From assembly GCA_963681505.1 (NCBI GenBank), contig OY811975.1, positions 8,126,135-8,190,134 on the forward strand: a stretch of DNA of 64,000 nucleotides, in the 5' to 3' direction. The stretch comes from Eunapius fragilis (taxonomy: Eukaryota; Porifera; Demospongiae; Spongillida; Spongillidae). Positions within the stretch are counted from its first letter, which is position 1. Every line of letters begins with the position of its first letter. Made by a program: the position numbers and the translations under genes. Of the stretch, positions 1 through 19,139 are shown piece by piece. The notes beneath the pieces are model-generated. The model did not search any database. It saw nothing but the letters and a program-made list of their open reading frames with translations, and was not told the origin of the DNA.

Positions 1-494
1 TGTCTTCGCTTTTACCAGTGCATTTAACCTATATCACCCTTTGGTCCTCAATGGAGGTAGTTTGGGGACTAGTATAATGGTACACCTAAACATGATTACA
101 AATTTTAAATTAAATCTGTCATGATCGCACAAGTTGACGTTTTTGCGACCTGGGCCTTTATGTTTCAAGAACTAAATACAATACTAAATCCACCAGAAAA
201 ATTTAGGAAACAAGTAATAAAAACAGTCTTTATATGAGAAGGTTGGTGGCATAAAGGAATCAAAGGGGATAGTGGTGTAAAAAGCAAGGGAACAAGGCTT
301 CTGATTGTCAGAAAGGAAAAATGGAATAGACCTACATTAGCACGCGCATTTACATATGACAACATGTTGTAATATAGGTCTATTTCATTTTTCCATTTCC
401 ATCAGAAGCCTTGTTCCCTTGCTTTTTACACCACTACCCCCTTGATTCCTATGTACCACCAACCTTCTCGTATAGAGAATGTTTTTATCACTTG
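1..494 (+). repeat. Hairpin-tailed element, copy A (subfamily 1)
   Basis: An arm (about 1-210) is followed by a long near-perfect inverted repeat (211-494). The stem begins CAAGTAATAAAAAC and ends with its complement; each half is about 130 bp around a short loop near 350. The arm matches the arm of copy B (4615-4820) in reverse orientation, including the shared stretch AATCCACCAGAAAAATTTAG just before the hairpin. The left end is cut by the window edge. No coding capacity is credible. Confidence 0.75.
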
Positions 495-1537
495 TAACTA
501 ATTTAGAGTATTTTGAAATAAGACCATTAGTGATGTTTACAGTTTAGGAGGGGTATACTGTGTGGAGGAGGGGTTGTCTCCTGGAGAGACGTGTGTGTGT
601 GTTGGTTCATGGGTATGGTTCATGGGTGCCATTCAGATGAAATGAAAAACGGTGGGCGTTTAGAACATTTGAACCTGCAGAACGCAAATCCCGACAATTA
701 GGAATTAAGGGTTACATGTGATCCAGCCTGCATATGTCTTTAACTCGACCACACCTCTCCCCTAGCTTAGCTGATACACCTTTGTAGTTCGTACGTTTTT
801 AAGAAGCGGAAACACGGTGGTATTTCAGTTGTACATGTTAATATAGTGGCATGGTGTAGTGGTGCGGCCAAGACATATAGACAATAGCGAGCCGACCCAT
901 TGTGCTACGAGCGCAGGGCGGGCCGACCGTAGCTACTTATATGTTGTATGTTGGACATTGCGAGCCAGATTTGTACTCGTCGTATAGCTGTGATTGTGCT
1001 GTTGCTGAGGTTGATGTCACGATCAGCGCAGACCGTACTCGAGCGACGCGTGCCATCGGTCTACACGTCACACACACATGGGCACGGGAGGTGCTGTATA
1101 TTCATGTACCGGGAGTAAGGGCGCGAACGAGAAATGTGCAATTACTACTTTGCACAGCTGTATCTCCGTAACTAATCAAGCAAAAATTAATGAACAAATC
1201 AATAGGTCAGGACCCCTCTGCGTACAAACCGAAACTAAAGTGAATTGATATTTCCTGCCGAACGATATGGCCAGTTTGAACCCCAAAGGGTATCAGACGC
1301 TGCAAAACTGGCACGAAGCAAATGCAAGACCCCAGAATCTTATAGAAATGGTGTAGTATGAAGCGTTGAAGATAGGAAGTCAATATCGTTTACCGTTCCG
1401 AAGTTATAGCGTTTCAAACGTGAATCATTTATATTTATATATATTATATATATATAGCGAAGACTCGGAAAATGTTCCATATATACATATTTATATATAA
1501 TTATTATATATAATTTATATATATAACCCAACAAAAT
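495..1537. other. No recognised gene; AT-rich tract
   Basis: An 89-codon open frame at 902-1171 (+) resembles no family I know and is probably chance. A TA-rich low-complexity tract lies at about 1430-1525. Nothing else can be supported. Confidence 0.5.
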
Positions 1538-1569
1538 GTGATCTCAGTCAGTAGTTTCCAAATTGATAT

Positions 1570-2846
1570 GAAGAGATCCAATGTTCCTCATCTTGACCTC
1601 ATTGGTGTGCCAATAGGAGAACTCATATTCTGTGCTAAAATTGTTGCACAGAAACGTGCAAGTGCTTTGAAATTACTGACCCAACTGAGTGAGGTTGGCT
1701 CAGCAGACCCTCAAGTTGCCCTGCTATTGTTGCGTCAGAGTGGTGGTTATTGCAAATTGGTGCACTTGTCAAGATCAACTCCTCCTTCATTAGTGGCTGA
1801 TGCTTTGAGATTGTACGATGATGATGTTCGCCAGTGCCTCACAGAGTGCACCTCTGTAGACACCCCAAACCACGCTTGGCAACAGGCCCAACTAAGCCTA
1901 AGTAGAGGTGGATTTGGACTGCATTGCCTATCACACCACTCTTCAGCAGCAAATATTGCTTCCCTCATGCACTCGCTTCAATAAAGGTACTTGGGTTAAG
2001 CGGCGATGTGACAGTAATGTCAAATGCAGCTGGCTTGCCTAACATCCAGTCAGGGACCAGAACATCAGCAGGTCGTGTACGACGTTGGTCATGCCCAAGA
2101 CCACTCCCTGCTTCAACACGGGCACCAATGCAGGCTCGCCAGCAAGTCTCCAGAAACACATCTCGAATCCTGTTGTGCGGGTGACTATACATCACAGAAT
2201 GGACATTTGGCACCTTGAGAGGAATCAATACCTAACCACCACTTTATACCAGCTTGAAACTCTAATGGGTCAAGGTGGAGATTGAGCCCCGGAGCTGGAA
2301 CAACCTGGAGCCACGCAGAAGCATGGGGAGAAGAGGCAAATAGAAGTCGTGCTCTATATTAGGCAGAGATAGAGATTGGAAGAGCAGCCTGAATTGATGG
2401 TCTTCAAGTCTGCTGGACAGATCTTTTTGGTGGCCTGGTAATTCCAAAACTGCTTCTATTGAAATAGCCTCAGCATCTGGCACAAGGGAGTTGTAGAGTT
2501 GTAAAGATTGTAACAAGTGATGATTGGTGCTAGAACCACTGTCAGAGGCTGTGCGACGGCAGGGTCAGCAGCTTTGGCAGCTGAACAGCGGAAGCGTAAC
2601 GCCAATGATGTGAAATGCTCTCAGCTCCGGTGAAAGTGTGTTCCACTAGCTATGGAGAGCTATGGGTGTTGGGGTACAGAAGCTAGGCAGCACTTGGCAA
2701 GATTGGCTTCTCGTCTTGCTACTCGCTACAATATCTCGAAGTCCCAGGCTACCTTCAGATTGTACGGGAGACTCAACATGACCCTGGTGAGGGCAAATGT
2801 TCGAGCTCTGCTGTCCCGTCCAATGTCTTTTCAAGACACCCGTTAG
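1570..2846 (+). pseudogene. Relic 1: C-terminal half of a non-LTR reverse transcriptase with restriction-like endonuclease, internally inverted
   Basis: Plus-strand coding at 1570-1984 (LLRQSGGYCKLVHLSRSTPP, then a GGFGLHCLSHHSSAANIASL segment) is the thumb and post-RT region of a transposon reverse transcriptase. The expected next segment lies on the minus strand, 2516 down to about 1985: first LQLYNSLVPDAE, then the HNRIRD part of a zinc-binding motif and RTRPADVLV...AAFDITVTSPLN, which looks like a PD-(D/E)xK endonuclease core. Plus-strand coding resumes at about 2520 (AGSAALAAEQRKRNAND) and ends at 2846 after SRLASRLATRY and RLNMTLVRANVRALL. About 530 bp of the gene has thus been flipped. 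Stops and frame changes show it is dead. The family resembles R2/R4/NeSL-type elements by domain order; the exact clade is unknown. Confidence 0.7.
1985..2517 (-). pseudogene. Inverted central segment of relic 1 (endonuclease-like part)
   Basis: Read on the minus strand from 2516, this segment encodes the part missing from the plus-strand frame on either side: a leucine-rich stretch, a degenerate zinc motif, then R-x-RPAD-V and AFD-x-T, the acidic pair expected of a restriction-like endonuclease. Its two ends abut plus-strand coding that would be contiguous with it if flipped, so this is an inversion and not a second insertion. Confidence 0.7.
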
Positions 2847-2869
2847 ATAGTGTGTTACATAATAATCCT

Positions 2870-3167
2870 GTACGTGCATTTATTCCCATTCGTGTATCTA
2901 TAGAACAAAAAGGCACGAAAATGATGCCAAGAGGGCTCGGGCATTTTGCCGCATCAAAACAGTGCAAAGGCGACAATACATTGCATTTAGCGTTTCAGAA
3001 TCGGATGAACTAGTGGGAGTGAATGGCCAAGCGCATAGCAATTCTTGATAAAGCCTCCTTTGCAGTGATTCCCCAGCCTCCATATGCCTCCACTACGAGA
3101 GGATATATATCCAACCTCTTTCAACACAGCCCAAAGCATTTTTCCCTAATTTCTCTTGTTCACCTAC
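2870..3167 (-). pseudogene. Relic 2, 3' portion (reverse-transcriptase C-terminus)
   Basis: Minus-strand frame 3083-2898 ends in YCRLCTVLMRQNARALLA, matching the tail of relic 1 (RLNMTLVRANVRALL). It is the far end of the gene found at 7509-8350; the gypsy element at 3168-7508 sits between them and the 5-bp duplication CCTAC marks the join. Relics 1 and 2 lie tail to tail. Confidence 0.65.
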
Positions 3168-3322
3168 TGTAGTGTATTTGCCTGACAGAACTGTAGTGTA
3201 TTTGCTTAACAGAAAACAATCACTACGCCTCACACCATATCACCAACAATTCTCACGAGACTAACTCCAGCACACACGTCATCCCACCTTCTACTAATTT
3301 ACTAACAGTTCAATATTCTACA
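3168..3322 (-). repeat. 3' LTR of gypsy-type element
   Basis: 155 bp. It differs from the 105-bp 5' LTR mainly by extra bases after a repeated TGTAGTGTATTTGC motif at 3168 and 3192. Element-sense termini are TG and CA. Confidence 0.8.
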
Positions 3323-4331
3323 CTACTCCTCCCACTGAGGAGAATCTCCACAGACTCTTCACAGACCACCATCCCTGTATCGCACTGGTGGTTGTCGTAC
3401 CCTAGCAGGATTTTGTCGTGGAATCTCGGTAGATACTTCAGCTGGAATGATACTTGGGGTGGGAGTTGCATTAGGGGTGGTTACTACTTTAAGTGTTGTT
3501 CAGTAGTTTTCTCTGTCACGAGGACATCATCTATATAGCATACAACACCATCCACTCCCTGAAGAATGGTATCCATAGCCCTCTGGAAAACTGCTGGTGC
3601 TAAACTGATACCAAAGGGTAATCTTTTATACCGTTATAACCCCTTATGAGTATTTATTACCAGGAATTTCTGAGATTCTTCATCCAATGACATCTGCAGG
3701 TAAGCATCCTTAAAATCAAGAGTTGAAAATCTCTGACCTCCTTGTAAAGATGTGAACAAATCCTCTGGCATCGGAAGGGGGTACTTGTCAACCTCCAGAT
3801 TTGGATTCACTGTGACTTTAAAATCCCCACAGATGTGAACAGCTCCAGTAGATTTAATGACTGGAACAATGGAGGTGGCCCAATCTGAGTGACTGAATTG
3901 CTCAATAACCCCTAACTGTTCCAGTCTTTTAAAATCTTCCTCAATTCTCTCCATCAAAGCATACGGAACCAATATGGGCTTGAAGAATTTAGGTGTACTT
4001 TCAGGCTTTAATCAAACTCTTGCCTGTATTCCTTTCATTTCTCCAAGTCCTTCCTGAAAAAGCTCTTTAAAAGCCAATAGCAATGGTTGTACATCAGATG
4101 AAGACACATTGGATCGGGATGACTGACCCGTTTCAATTTTGTCAGCAAAGTTGTTTGTCAATGTCTGCCAGTCCAACACCACCTCAGCCAACCAATTCCG
4201 ACCTAACAGTGGTGGTCCCTTGCCTTTCACAACAACAAGAGGCAATACCTTCTTTTGACCATTTGTTTCGACTGTAACCATGGTCTCCCCCAACACACGT
4301 AACTTATGTCCTGAGTAGGCTGTGAGTGTAA
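3323..4331 (-). pseudogene. Gypsy pol fragment: protease end, reverse transcriptase, short integrase tail
   Basis: From 4331 downward the minus strand encodes GPPLLGRNWL, the protease-RT linker typical of Ty3/gypsy pol. At 3972-3634 it encodes RT fingers and palm with the RFSTLDFKDAYLQM catalytic motif A. The frame shifts near 3630, after which LPFGISLAPAVFQRAMD and the YIDD box (about 3526-3537) can be read. About 30 codons later the sequence jumps to proline-rich integrase C-terminal sequence ending RQPPVRYRDGG, so RNase H and most of integrase are deleted. All catalytic aspartates of RT motifs A and C are visible, but the frame is broken. Confidence 0.8.
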
Positions 4332-4820
4332 CAAGTAATAAAAACATTCTCTACACGAGAAGGTTGGTGGTATATAGGAATCAAAGGTGATGGTGGTGTA
4401 AAAAGCAAGGGAACAAGACTTCTGATTGAAAAGGAAAAATGAAATAGACCTATATTAGCAGCATGTTGTCATATTTAAATGTACGTGCTAATATAGGTCT
4501 ATTTCATTTTTCCTTTTCAATCAGAAGTCTTGTTCCCTTGCTTTTTACACCACCATCACCTTTGATTCCTATATACCACCAACCTTCTCGTGTAGAGAAT
4601 GTTTTTATTACTTGTTTCCTAAATTTTTCTGGTGGATTTAGTATTGTATTAAGTTCTTGAAACGCATAGAATCAGGTAGCATAAACGTCAACTTGCGCGA
4701 TCATGACAGGTTTATTTTAGAATCCGCAATTCTGTTGAGGTGTATACCAAATATTACACTAGTCCCCAGACTATCTCCATTGAGGAGCAAAGGATTGATA
4801 AAGGTTAAATAAAAGCGAAG
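4332..4820 (-). repeat. Hairpin-tailed element, copy B (subfamily 1)
   Basis: Hairpin 4332-4614 and arm 4615-4820, in the opposite orientation to copy A and matching it along the whole arm. It interrupts the gypsy protease: coding resumes immediately to its left at TLTAYSGHKLRV. Confidence 0.8.
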
Positions 4821-4939
4821 CCATGTAATACATAGGATAAATGTACTCTAAGTAAACTGATCTCACGGTATAATCAGATAAACCATGCACCAAAATACAT
4901 GACCAAATTGACGTAAGCAACTTTAATTTGGCGTTATGC

Positions 4940-5631
4940 ACACATTTCAAACAGCGCATCGGAAGTTTCGTTAGAAACTTCCATATAGGATTTGACCCCG
5001 ACTATGAATGTCATTAAAAAAACGCGACCCGTCTGTAACAACACTCCCGACGATCGGATCGTGTAGCTTGTTTTAGCAATCGATCTAGAAGTCAAAAATG
5101 AGTAGTTTCGTTTTAGTTTCATGTCGCTGAACCGCGTGGTTGTTGAGAACAAGAGTGTACTGCCCGTCCTCGTACCCAGTCTCGGAACAAGGGGTGGGTC
5201 GTCTTCGTATTCTTCTTCTCCTCCTTCTTCTTGGCAACGCATAACTCAGGACAGGAACATTTCTAAGCGATGAAAATTTCACCAATAGCTTCAGAATCGG
5301 CTGGAGGACTCGCTTTTATATAATATATGAAAAAAAAATTAAGAAAACAAGTAAATAAAAACATTCTCTACGAGAAAGTTGGTGGGATATAGGATTTGAT
5401 TATGACATTGGTGGTGTAAAAAGCAAGGAAACAAGGTCTTATCAGAAGGGAAAATGTCATAGTCCTATATTTAGCACACAAACAACACATGCCCTAGAAA
5501 TGTGCTAAATATAGGACTATGACATTTTCCCTTCTGATAAAACCTTGTTTCCTTGCTTTTTACACCACCAATGTCATAATCAAATCCTATATCCCACCAA
5601 CTTTCTCGTAGAGAATGTTTTTATTTACTTG
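4940..5631 (+). repeat. Hairpin-tailed element, copy C (subfamily 2)
   Basis: Arm at about 4940-5330 and hairpin at 5348-5631 (stem halves about 130 bp, starting CAAGTAAATAAAAAC). The arm matches copies D and E (GGATCG, CTAGAAGTCAAAA, ACGACCCGCCC-like stretches). A small palindrome at 4961-4982 near the arm start is conserved as a base-paired stem in copy D. A diverged inverted arm appears at about 6060-6180, so a complete copy may carry arms on both sides. Confidence 0.75.
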
Positions 5632-6365
5632 TATTACTATAAAACAGAGAGACGCAGTATCTACCGCTGTAACTAAACTATTCGTTCCATTTTAGCGATA
5701 TACCATGCATGCTCATCATTTATCGATCCAACATTTATCGATGCCGTAACGTACCTTTGGGTGGTCATTTTGTTGTTCCTTTCGGTACCGCGCTTGACAT
5801 ACGCAGATCTGGCAGTATCTGGATTTTAGATGCTCGAGTGGAATCAGACTTGTCCTTGAGATTGTATGGTAAAACCATCGAATTTGATAACGCTGGTTAT
5901 ATTATACTGGTGCGTCATGAACATTGCAATAGCTGATGTAATGTGCTATTTGTAGATCAATACCAAATAAGGTACACTAATTGCCCGATCGGTTAGGCGT
6001 CTAACAGATACCTGAAGATAACATGCGGACACATCCTGAAGCGATTGGTACACATGGCGGGCTTTACAAACATTCCTGTCGTGAGTTATGCTATCCCGAA
6101 GGAAGATGAAGAAGAAGACGACGGAGGAGAAATTTTAGGTGGGACTGGGTACGGACGATGGGGACGAGTATGTTTGTTCTCTAAAAGTACACCGTCTTAT
6201 GACATATGTATAACGCAGAACTGTTCTCCTTTTTGATATTGCTCGATTGCCACTAAGAACGACGTGACCCGACTCTTGGCTGTCCCGCTAGATGAGAGTG
6301 ACGTTTTTTATGACATTCATGATACTGCAGGATTCCTATATGGAACCTACTCGCATAGGATCCGA
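5632..6365. other. Remainder of the insertion in the gypsy protease; inverted arm-like sequence
   Basis: At 6060-6180 the plus strand resembles the complement of the copy C arm (CATTCCTGTCGTGAGTTATG, a GAAGA-rich run, GACTGGGTACG). The open frame at 5709-5936 matches nothing I recognise. The right edge is where protease coding resumes, near 6366. Confidence 0.5.
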
Positions 6366-6569
6366 CATGACTTCTTTTCAATGGTATTTGCTGCAATTTA
6401 TTTCTCCAAGTGTGATCATTCACGAAACTTATGCTGGCCCCTGTATCTAATTCCATCTTCACAGCTACCCGTTAATATACACCGGAACCCAAACACTAGG
6501 AGTTTTACTACACCAAGTAAATGTTGTTTTGAAACTAATTTCCGCAATCAATGCCATCTTCCACCACAT
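6366..6569 (-). pseudogene. Gypsy aspartic protease, N-terminal part
   Basis: The minus strand encodes KMELDTGASISFVNDHTW, with the retropepsin active-site triad D-T-G followed by A-S. About 20 residues later coding stops being protease-like (near 6366) because of the insertion of hairpin-tailed elements; the other half begins at 4331. The protease is therefore split and inactive. Confidence 0.75.
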
Positions 6570-7322
6570 CTACCTCTTCAGACACTGTAGTTTCTTCTGC
6601 CAACTTGTGAGTAGACTTTCTTGATTTGGAGGAATTTCCCTGTGGTTTCTTGTGTTCCTTGAGCGACATGCACGTGCTATGTGTCCAATCTTGCCACACT
6701 TCTTGCATTGAGTTGTTCTGAACCAGCAAGTGCTAGCCCAATGTCCAAACTCTCCACAACGTGGACAAGGTAAAGAAGGTTCCACTGTTTTTTTAGAATC
6801 CATATTTTTTGACTGACCAGTTCCAATCTTGTCAACTCCATGAACTACAGGTTTTTCATGAATTTGTTTAGAATTCAGCTCAGCTGCTTCCATTCCTTGT
6901 GCCACTGTCAGCGCTTTCCGAACGTCCAAACCATCCTCGGAGGACAGAAGACGCTTCTGGATACTCTGTTCCCTTAACCCGTACTCGAACCTGTCACGTA
7001 GGGCTTCGTCAAGGAACTGCTTGAAATCACAAGTTTTCGCCGGTTTTCTTAACTCTGACAAATACTGAGTCACGGTCTCTTCAGCCCTCAGGCTCCTTTG
7101 GTGGAATTTAAAACGCTCCGCTATCACCAAGGGCTTCGGTTCAAAATGATTTTTTAACGCGTCTGTGATGTCTTTCAATGATTTCGAAGATGGTACGCTA
7201 GGTGCCAGTAGATTCTTCAGAAGCCTGTAAGTTGACGGGCCGACGGAACTAAGAAACACGGCCACATGTTTCCTGTCTTCCGTTATACCATTAGCCACGA
7301 AAAACTCCCCCATGCGTTCCAT
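6570..7322 (-). CDS. Gypsy-type Gag polyprotein
   Basis: An intact 250-codon frame encodes the structural Gag of the surrounding LTR element. The N-terminal two thirds is an alpha-helical capsid-like region (YRLLKNLL, FEPKPLVIAERFKF, EETVTQYLSELRK), typical of animal Ty3/gypsy Gag. Two CCHC zinc knuckles follow, CPRCGEFGHWASTC and CKKCGKIGHIARAC, expected to bind element RNA. The start Met at 7322 is the first in frame, 82 bp inside the 5' LTR edge. The protease lies directly downstream on the same strand. Pol is truncated, so the element cannot move alone, but Gag itself shows no stop or frameshift, suggesting a fairly recent insertion or chance preservation. Confidence 0.85.
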   Translation of the reverse strand: MERMGEFFVANGITEDRKHVAVFLSSVGPSTYRLLKNLLAPSVPSSKSLKDITDALKNHFEPKPLVIAERFKFHQRSLRAEETVTQYLSELRKPAKTCDFKQFLDEALRDRFEYGLREQSIQKRLLSSEDGLDVRKALTVAQGMEAAELNSKQIHEKPVVHGVDKIGTGQSKNMDSKKTVEPSLPCPRCGEFGHWASTCWFRTTQCKKCGKIGHIARACRSRNTRNHREIPPNQESLLTSWQKKLQCLKR

Positions 7323-7403
7323 ATAACCGGATCAATCCTCGCTCGTAGCGTCGAACAGCTCTAGGCATCCAAAAGTAGCGGCCATCCCTCCCTCGTCGCC
7401 AAA

Positions 7404-7508
7404 TGTAGTGTATTTGCCTGACAGAACTCAATTCTCACAAGACTAACTCCAGTACACACGTAATCATACATTTTACTAATTTACTAACTAAGAGTTCAAT
7501 ATTATACA
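7404..7508 (-). repeat. 5' LTR of gypsy-type element
   Basis: 105 bp, ends TG/CA in element sense, followed by the CCTAC duplication at 7509-7513. About 50 bp shorter than the 3' LTR. Confidence 0.8.
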
Positions 7509-8350
7509 CCTACTGCAGCTGAAGCACCTGCAGAGGTCTGACCAGCATCTGAAATCAATGAATTATTGAGGGGATGTATAACCTTGATGTCAATAGCTGC
7601 AGACCGAAACAGTGACCAGTATGGTATCAATATGTCAGCTGGGCGTGATCTGTCTTTGGCTGGACCAATACCACAACCTTGCTCCATTAGAGGGGAAAGG
7701 TGGGCACGACGGCAAAAGTCAGCAATACAATCACGTATGCAGTTGTGTCGTGTCACCACATCCCCGGCATAGCGACAAGTTAAAGCGTGGTGTCCCAGGT
7801 GGTCAAGTTGGCTGAACATTATGGGCATATTTCTTCCAAATTACAGAGGGGAAGGCCCAACCACCATTTCAGAAGAATGTGGGTTTCATCAGGTTCAAGT
7901 GCTGGACCAAGGCCTGGAGATGGTACTGTTAGTAACCATGCATGAGCCTGTGGGACTGACTCCGCTAACAGTCGGGCCTTAGTTGCTGTTGTAGCATTGT
8001 GTAATAGGCTACTAAATGCAAGCTTCTCGACTTTCTCTCATAGTAAATGCTGCCTAGGTGGTGAAAGGCGGACTGAAACTGTTGTCAAAGCATCTTCTTC
8101 TGCGACCTGCTGATTAAACATTGCAATAGCAGTCTGTAAATGTGTGAATTCGGTGGTAGGAGGAAGAGCTCCTGAGAGAGAAACACTGGCTGAAGCGATG
8201 TAGGCAGCTGTAGCATGGGAAAATAGGGAGCGGAGGCCAAAACCCAAAACCTCCATGACGAAAACTGAGCTGTGCTTGCCGACTTGCCATTGTATATATG
8301 TGCAGAGTGAGGGATAAATGAAAAGAAGGACGAAGCTTTTAGCCATCGAT
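7509..8350 (-). pseudogene. Relic 2, 5' portion: reverse-transcriptase C-terminal and endonuclease-like region
   Basis: Minus-strand coding from about 8346 reads LGFGLRSLFSHATAAYIASA, the same block as GFGLHCLSHHSSAANIAS in relic 1. After frame changes, 7828-7502 encodes HHALTCRYAGDVVTRHNCIRD (a zinc-binding C...H arrangement) and RSRPADILIP...AAIDIKVIHPLN, the endonuclease-like acidic pair. Coding is cut by the gypsy element at 7508 and continues at 3162. Stops and frameshifts make it a relic. Same family as relic 1 but clearly diverged. Confidence 0.7.
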
Positions 8351-8823
8351 CACCTTAGTTTTGGTGAGAAGTACTCAGTAGTCATTAAATGTCGTTCAAA
8401 TGTAGCTAAAATGTATTTTAAACGTAGACTTTCAGGGGCAGATGCTAGAATGAAAGGAAGGGAGTTTGGGGTATGGGGTGTCCAGTATGAATAATAGAGG
8501 AAAAGTACTGCGCGTGCTTAAAATTGGCCGTACGCCTTACGTCATTCTGCACGATATGAATTTTAAAATAGAACCAAACATCGTAAAAGAACTTAAATAA
8601 TTTGAGCATATGTTTTCCAACTAATTATACACATGTTCAGTTTACACGGAACCGATGCTTTAAATTGCTATGACATTTTTGTAACTTTGTATAATGCAGC
8701 GATACGACTGTTTTATGTCAACTGTCCCAGCATATGATATTACTAAAAAATAGAAACTGCAATAGAAATTTATTCTGTGAACATGAGCTGTGCTAAATTC
8801 ATATTCTTTTATTAATAACACTA
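8351..8823. other. No gene seen
   Basis: AT-rich sequence with no convincing frame, splice pattern or repeat beyond short homopolymers. Confidence 0.5.
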
Positions 8824-9550
8824 TGGTGCGGGACAGCATCGAGGAAGTATATTGCGATTTGGCGGTGAAATTAAGCGGCAATATCGCGGTCCACGCACCA
8901 ATAGAGAAATTTTTATCTGCAATGATGAAGTGAAGTTTTCCCCTGATTTTATAACCTTTTAGGGCTTCAAGTTATAAAAGGTTTAAATATTTCAATTCCA
9001 TTTTTAGGACTGAATTTCATACTTCGTTGATTCCCCCCCCCCCCTTTCCGGAATCGATTTCTGTGGGTTACGAGACATCCAAAACAACTTTTAGTATATT
9101 TTTTCTGCGTTGCGATCTTAAGATACGCGTTCATTAAATTTTCCCCCTTTATACGTGGAGAGATCTGATGTGCGGTTGCTAAACTAACTATGAATAGATT
9201 AAACTCACTTAAATCATGTAGAAAAGTGAAACAAATTAAGAAACGGTGTAGTTTAAGAACGGAATACATAAATAGCGTGGGAAAAGTTGTGTGTATAGGA
9301 TGTCTCATATCCCATAGAAAGGGATTTCATTGGACAAAATCATCGCGGTACCAAATAAAGTCCTAATTTAAGTAATTAACCCTTTTTAACTTGAAAAATT
9401 GAGGCCCTTAAAAGGAATAAAAACAGGGGAAAAGTTCTTCACTTCAACATTGCAGATCAGAAAAGCTTTCTATTAGTGCGTGGACCGCGATATTGCCGCT
9501 TAATTAGACCGCCAAATCGCAATATACTTTCTCGATGTTGTCCCCCACTT
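8824..9550. mobile_element. MITE with about 110-bp terminal inverted repeats, TA-flanked
   Basis: The left end (8824 onward: GGACAGCATCGAGGAAGTAT, then GCGGCAATATCGCGGTCCAC) reappears inverted at about 9430-9550. TA dinucleotides flank both ends (8822-8823 and 9551-9552). Non-coding inside. Degenerate relatives of one end lie at about 33960-34075 (reverse) and 50945-51010. TA duplication suggests a Tc1/mariner-type helper; this is inference. Confidence 0.7.
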
Positions 9551-9791
9551 TAGTAATGAGATAAGACATATCTATTGCACATCAGCCATTTGAAAACTTA
9601 CTCTAGAATGTATACTAAATGTGTCCAAGCTACAAACCACAAAACAATTCCGCAAGTGTAGACATACCTCTTTGTAGGCCGATTTAACTTAATTATTCAT
9701 CAACCCTCAATCAATCCTATATTGAACCTGCTGCCGCAGGTTCAGATAGTGCCTTTCTCTGCATACTCTAGTAACACTTATGTTCACTTAC
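9551..9791. other. Intronic or downstream sequence of the NIDO-FN3 gene
   Basis: Follows the GTAAGT donor of the FN3 exon. No further exon is visible between here and position 1, so the rest of the gene lies beyond the window or among the transposon relics. Confidence 0.4.

Positions 9792-19139
<9,348 letters not shown>

Larger units (their letters stand above)
3168..7508 (-). mobile_element. Gypsy-type (Ty3) LTR retrotransposon, internally deleted, TSD CCTAC
   Basis: Short LTRs at 3168-3322 and 7404-7508 start TG and end CA when read in element direction. CCTAC occurs immediately outside both (3163-3167 and 7509-7513), a clean 5-bp target duplication. Gene order on the minus strand is gag (7322-6570), protease (about 6510-6366), then a large foreign insertion (4332 to about 6366), then protease end and reverse transcriptase (4331-3500), a deletion, and a short integrase C-terminus before the 3' LTR. 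The element landed in relic 2. It is dead: RNase H and most of integrase are absent. The foreign insertion is made of hairpin-tailed elements B and C. Confidence 0.85.

Noticed and set aside
495..1537. tRNA or SINE promoter boxes
   Set aside because: No A-box and B-box pair with proper spacing and no cloverleaf could be found here or elsewhere by eye.
1..4820. Hairpin copies A and B as the two ends of one 4.8-kb inverted-repeat element
   Set aside because: B lies inside the gypsy element whose LTR and target duplication begin at 3163, so A and B cannot bound a single insertion; they are separate copies in opposite orientation.
4934..5285. Arg-rich minus-strand frames of the hairpin-element arm as a gene
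   Set aside because: Other copies (16378-16640 and 24900-25200) carry stops and frame changes in the equivalent frames; the conservation is at the DNA level.
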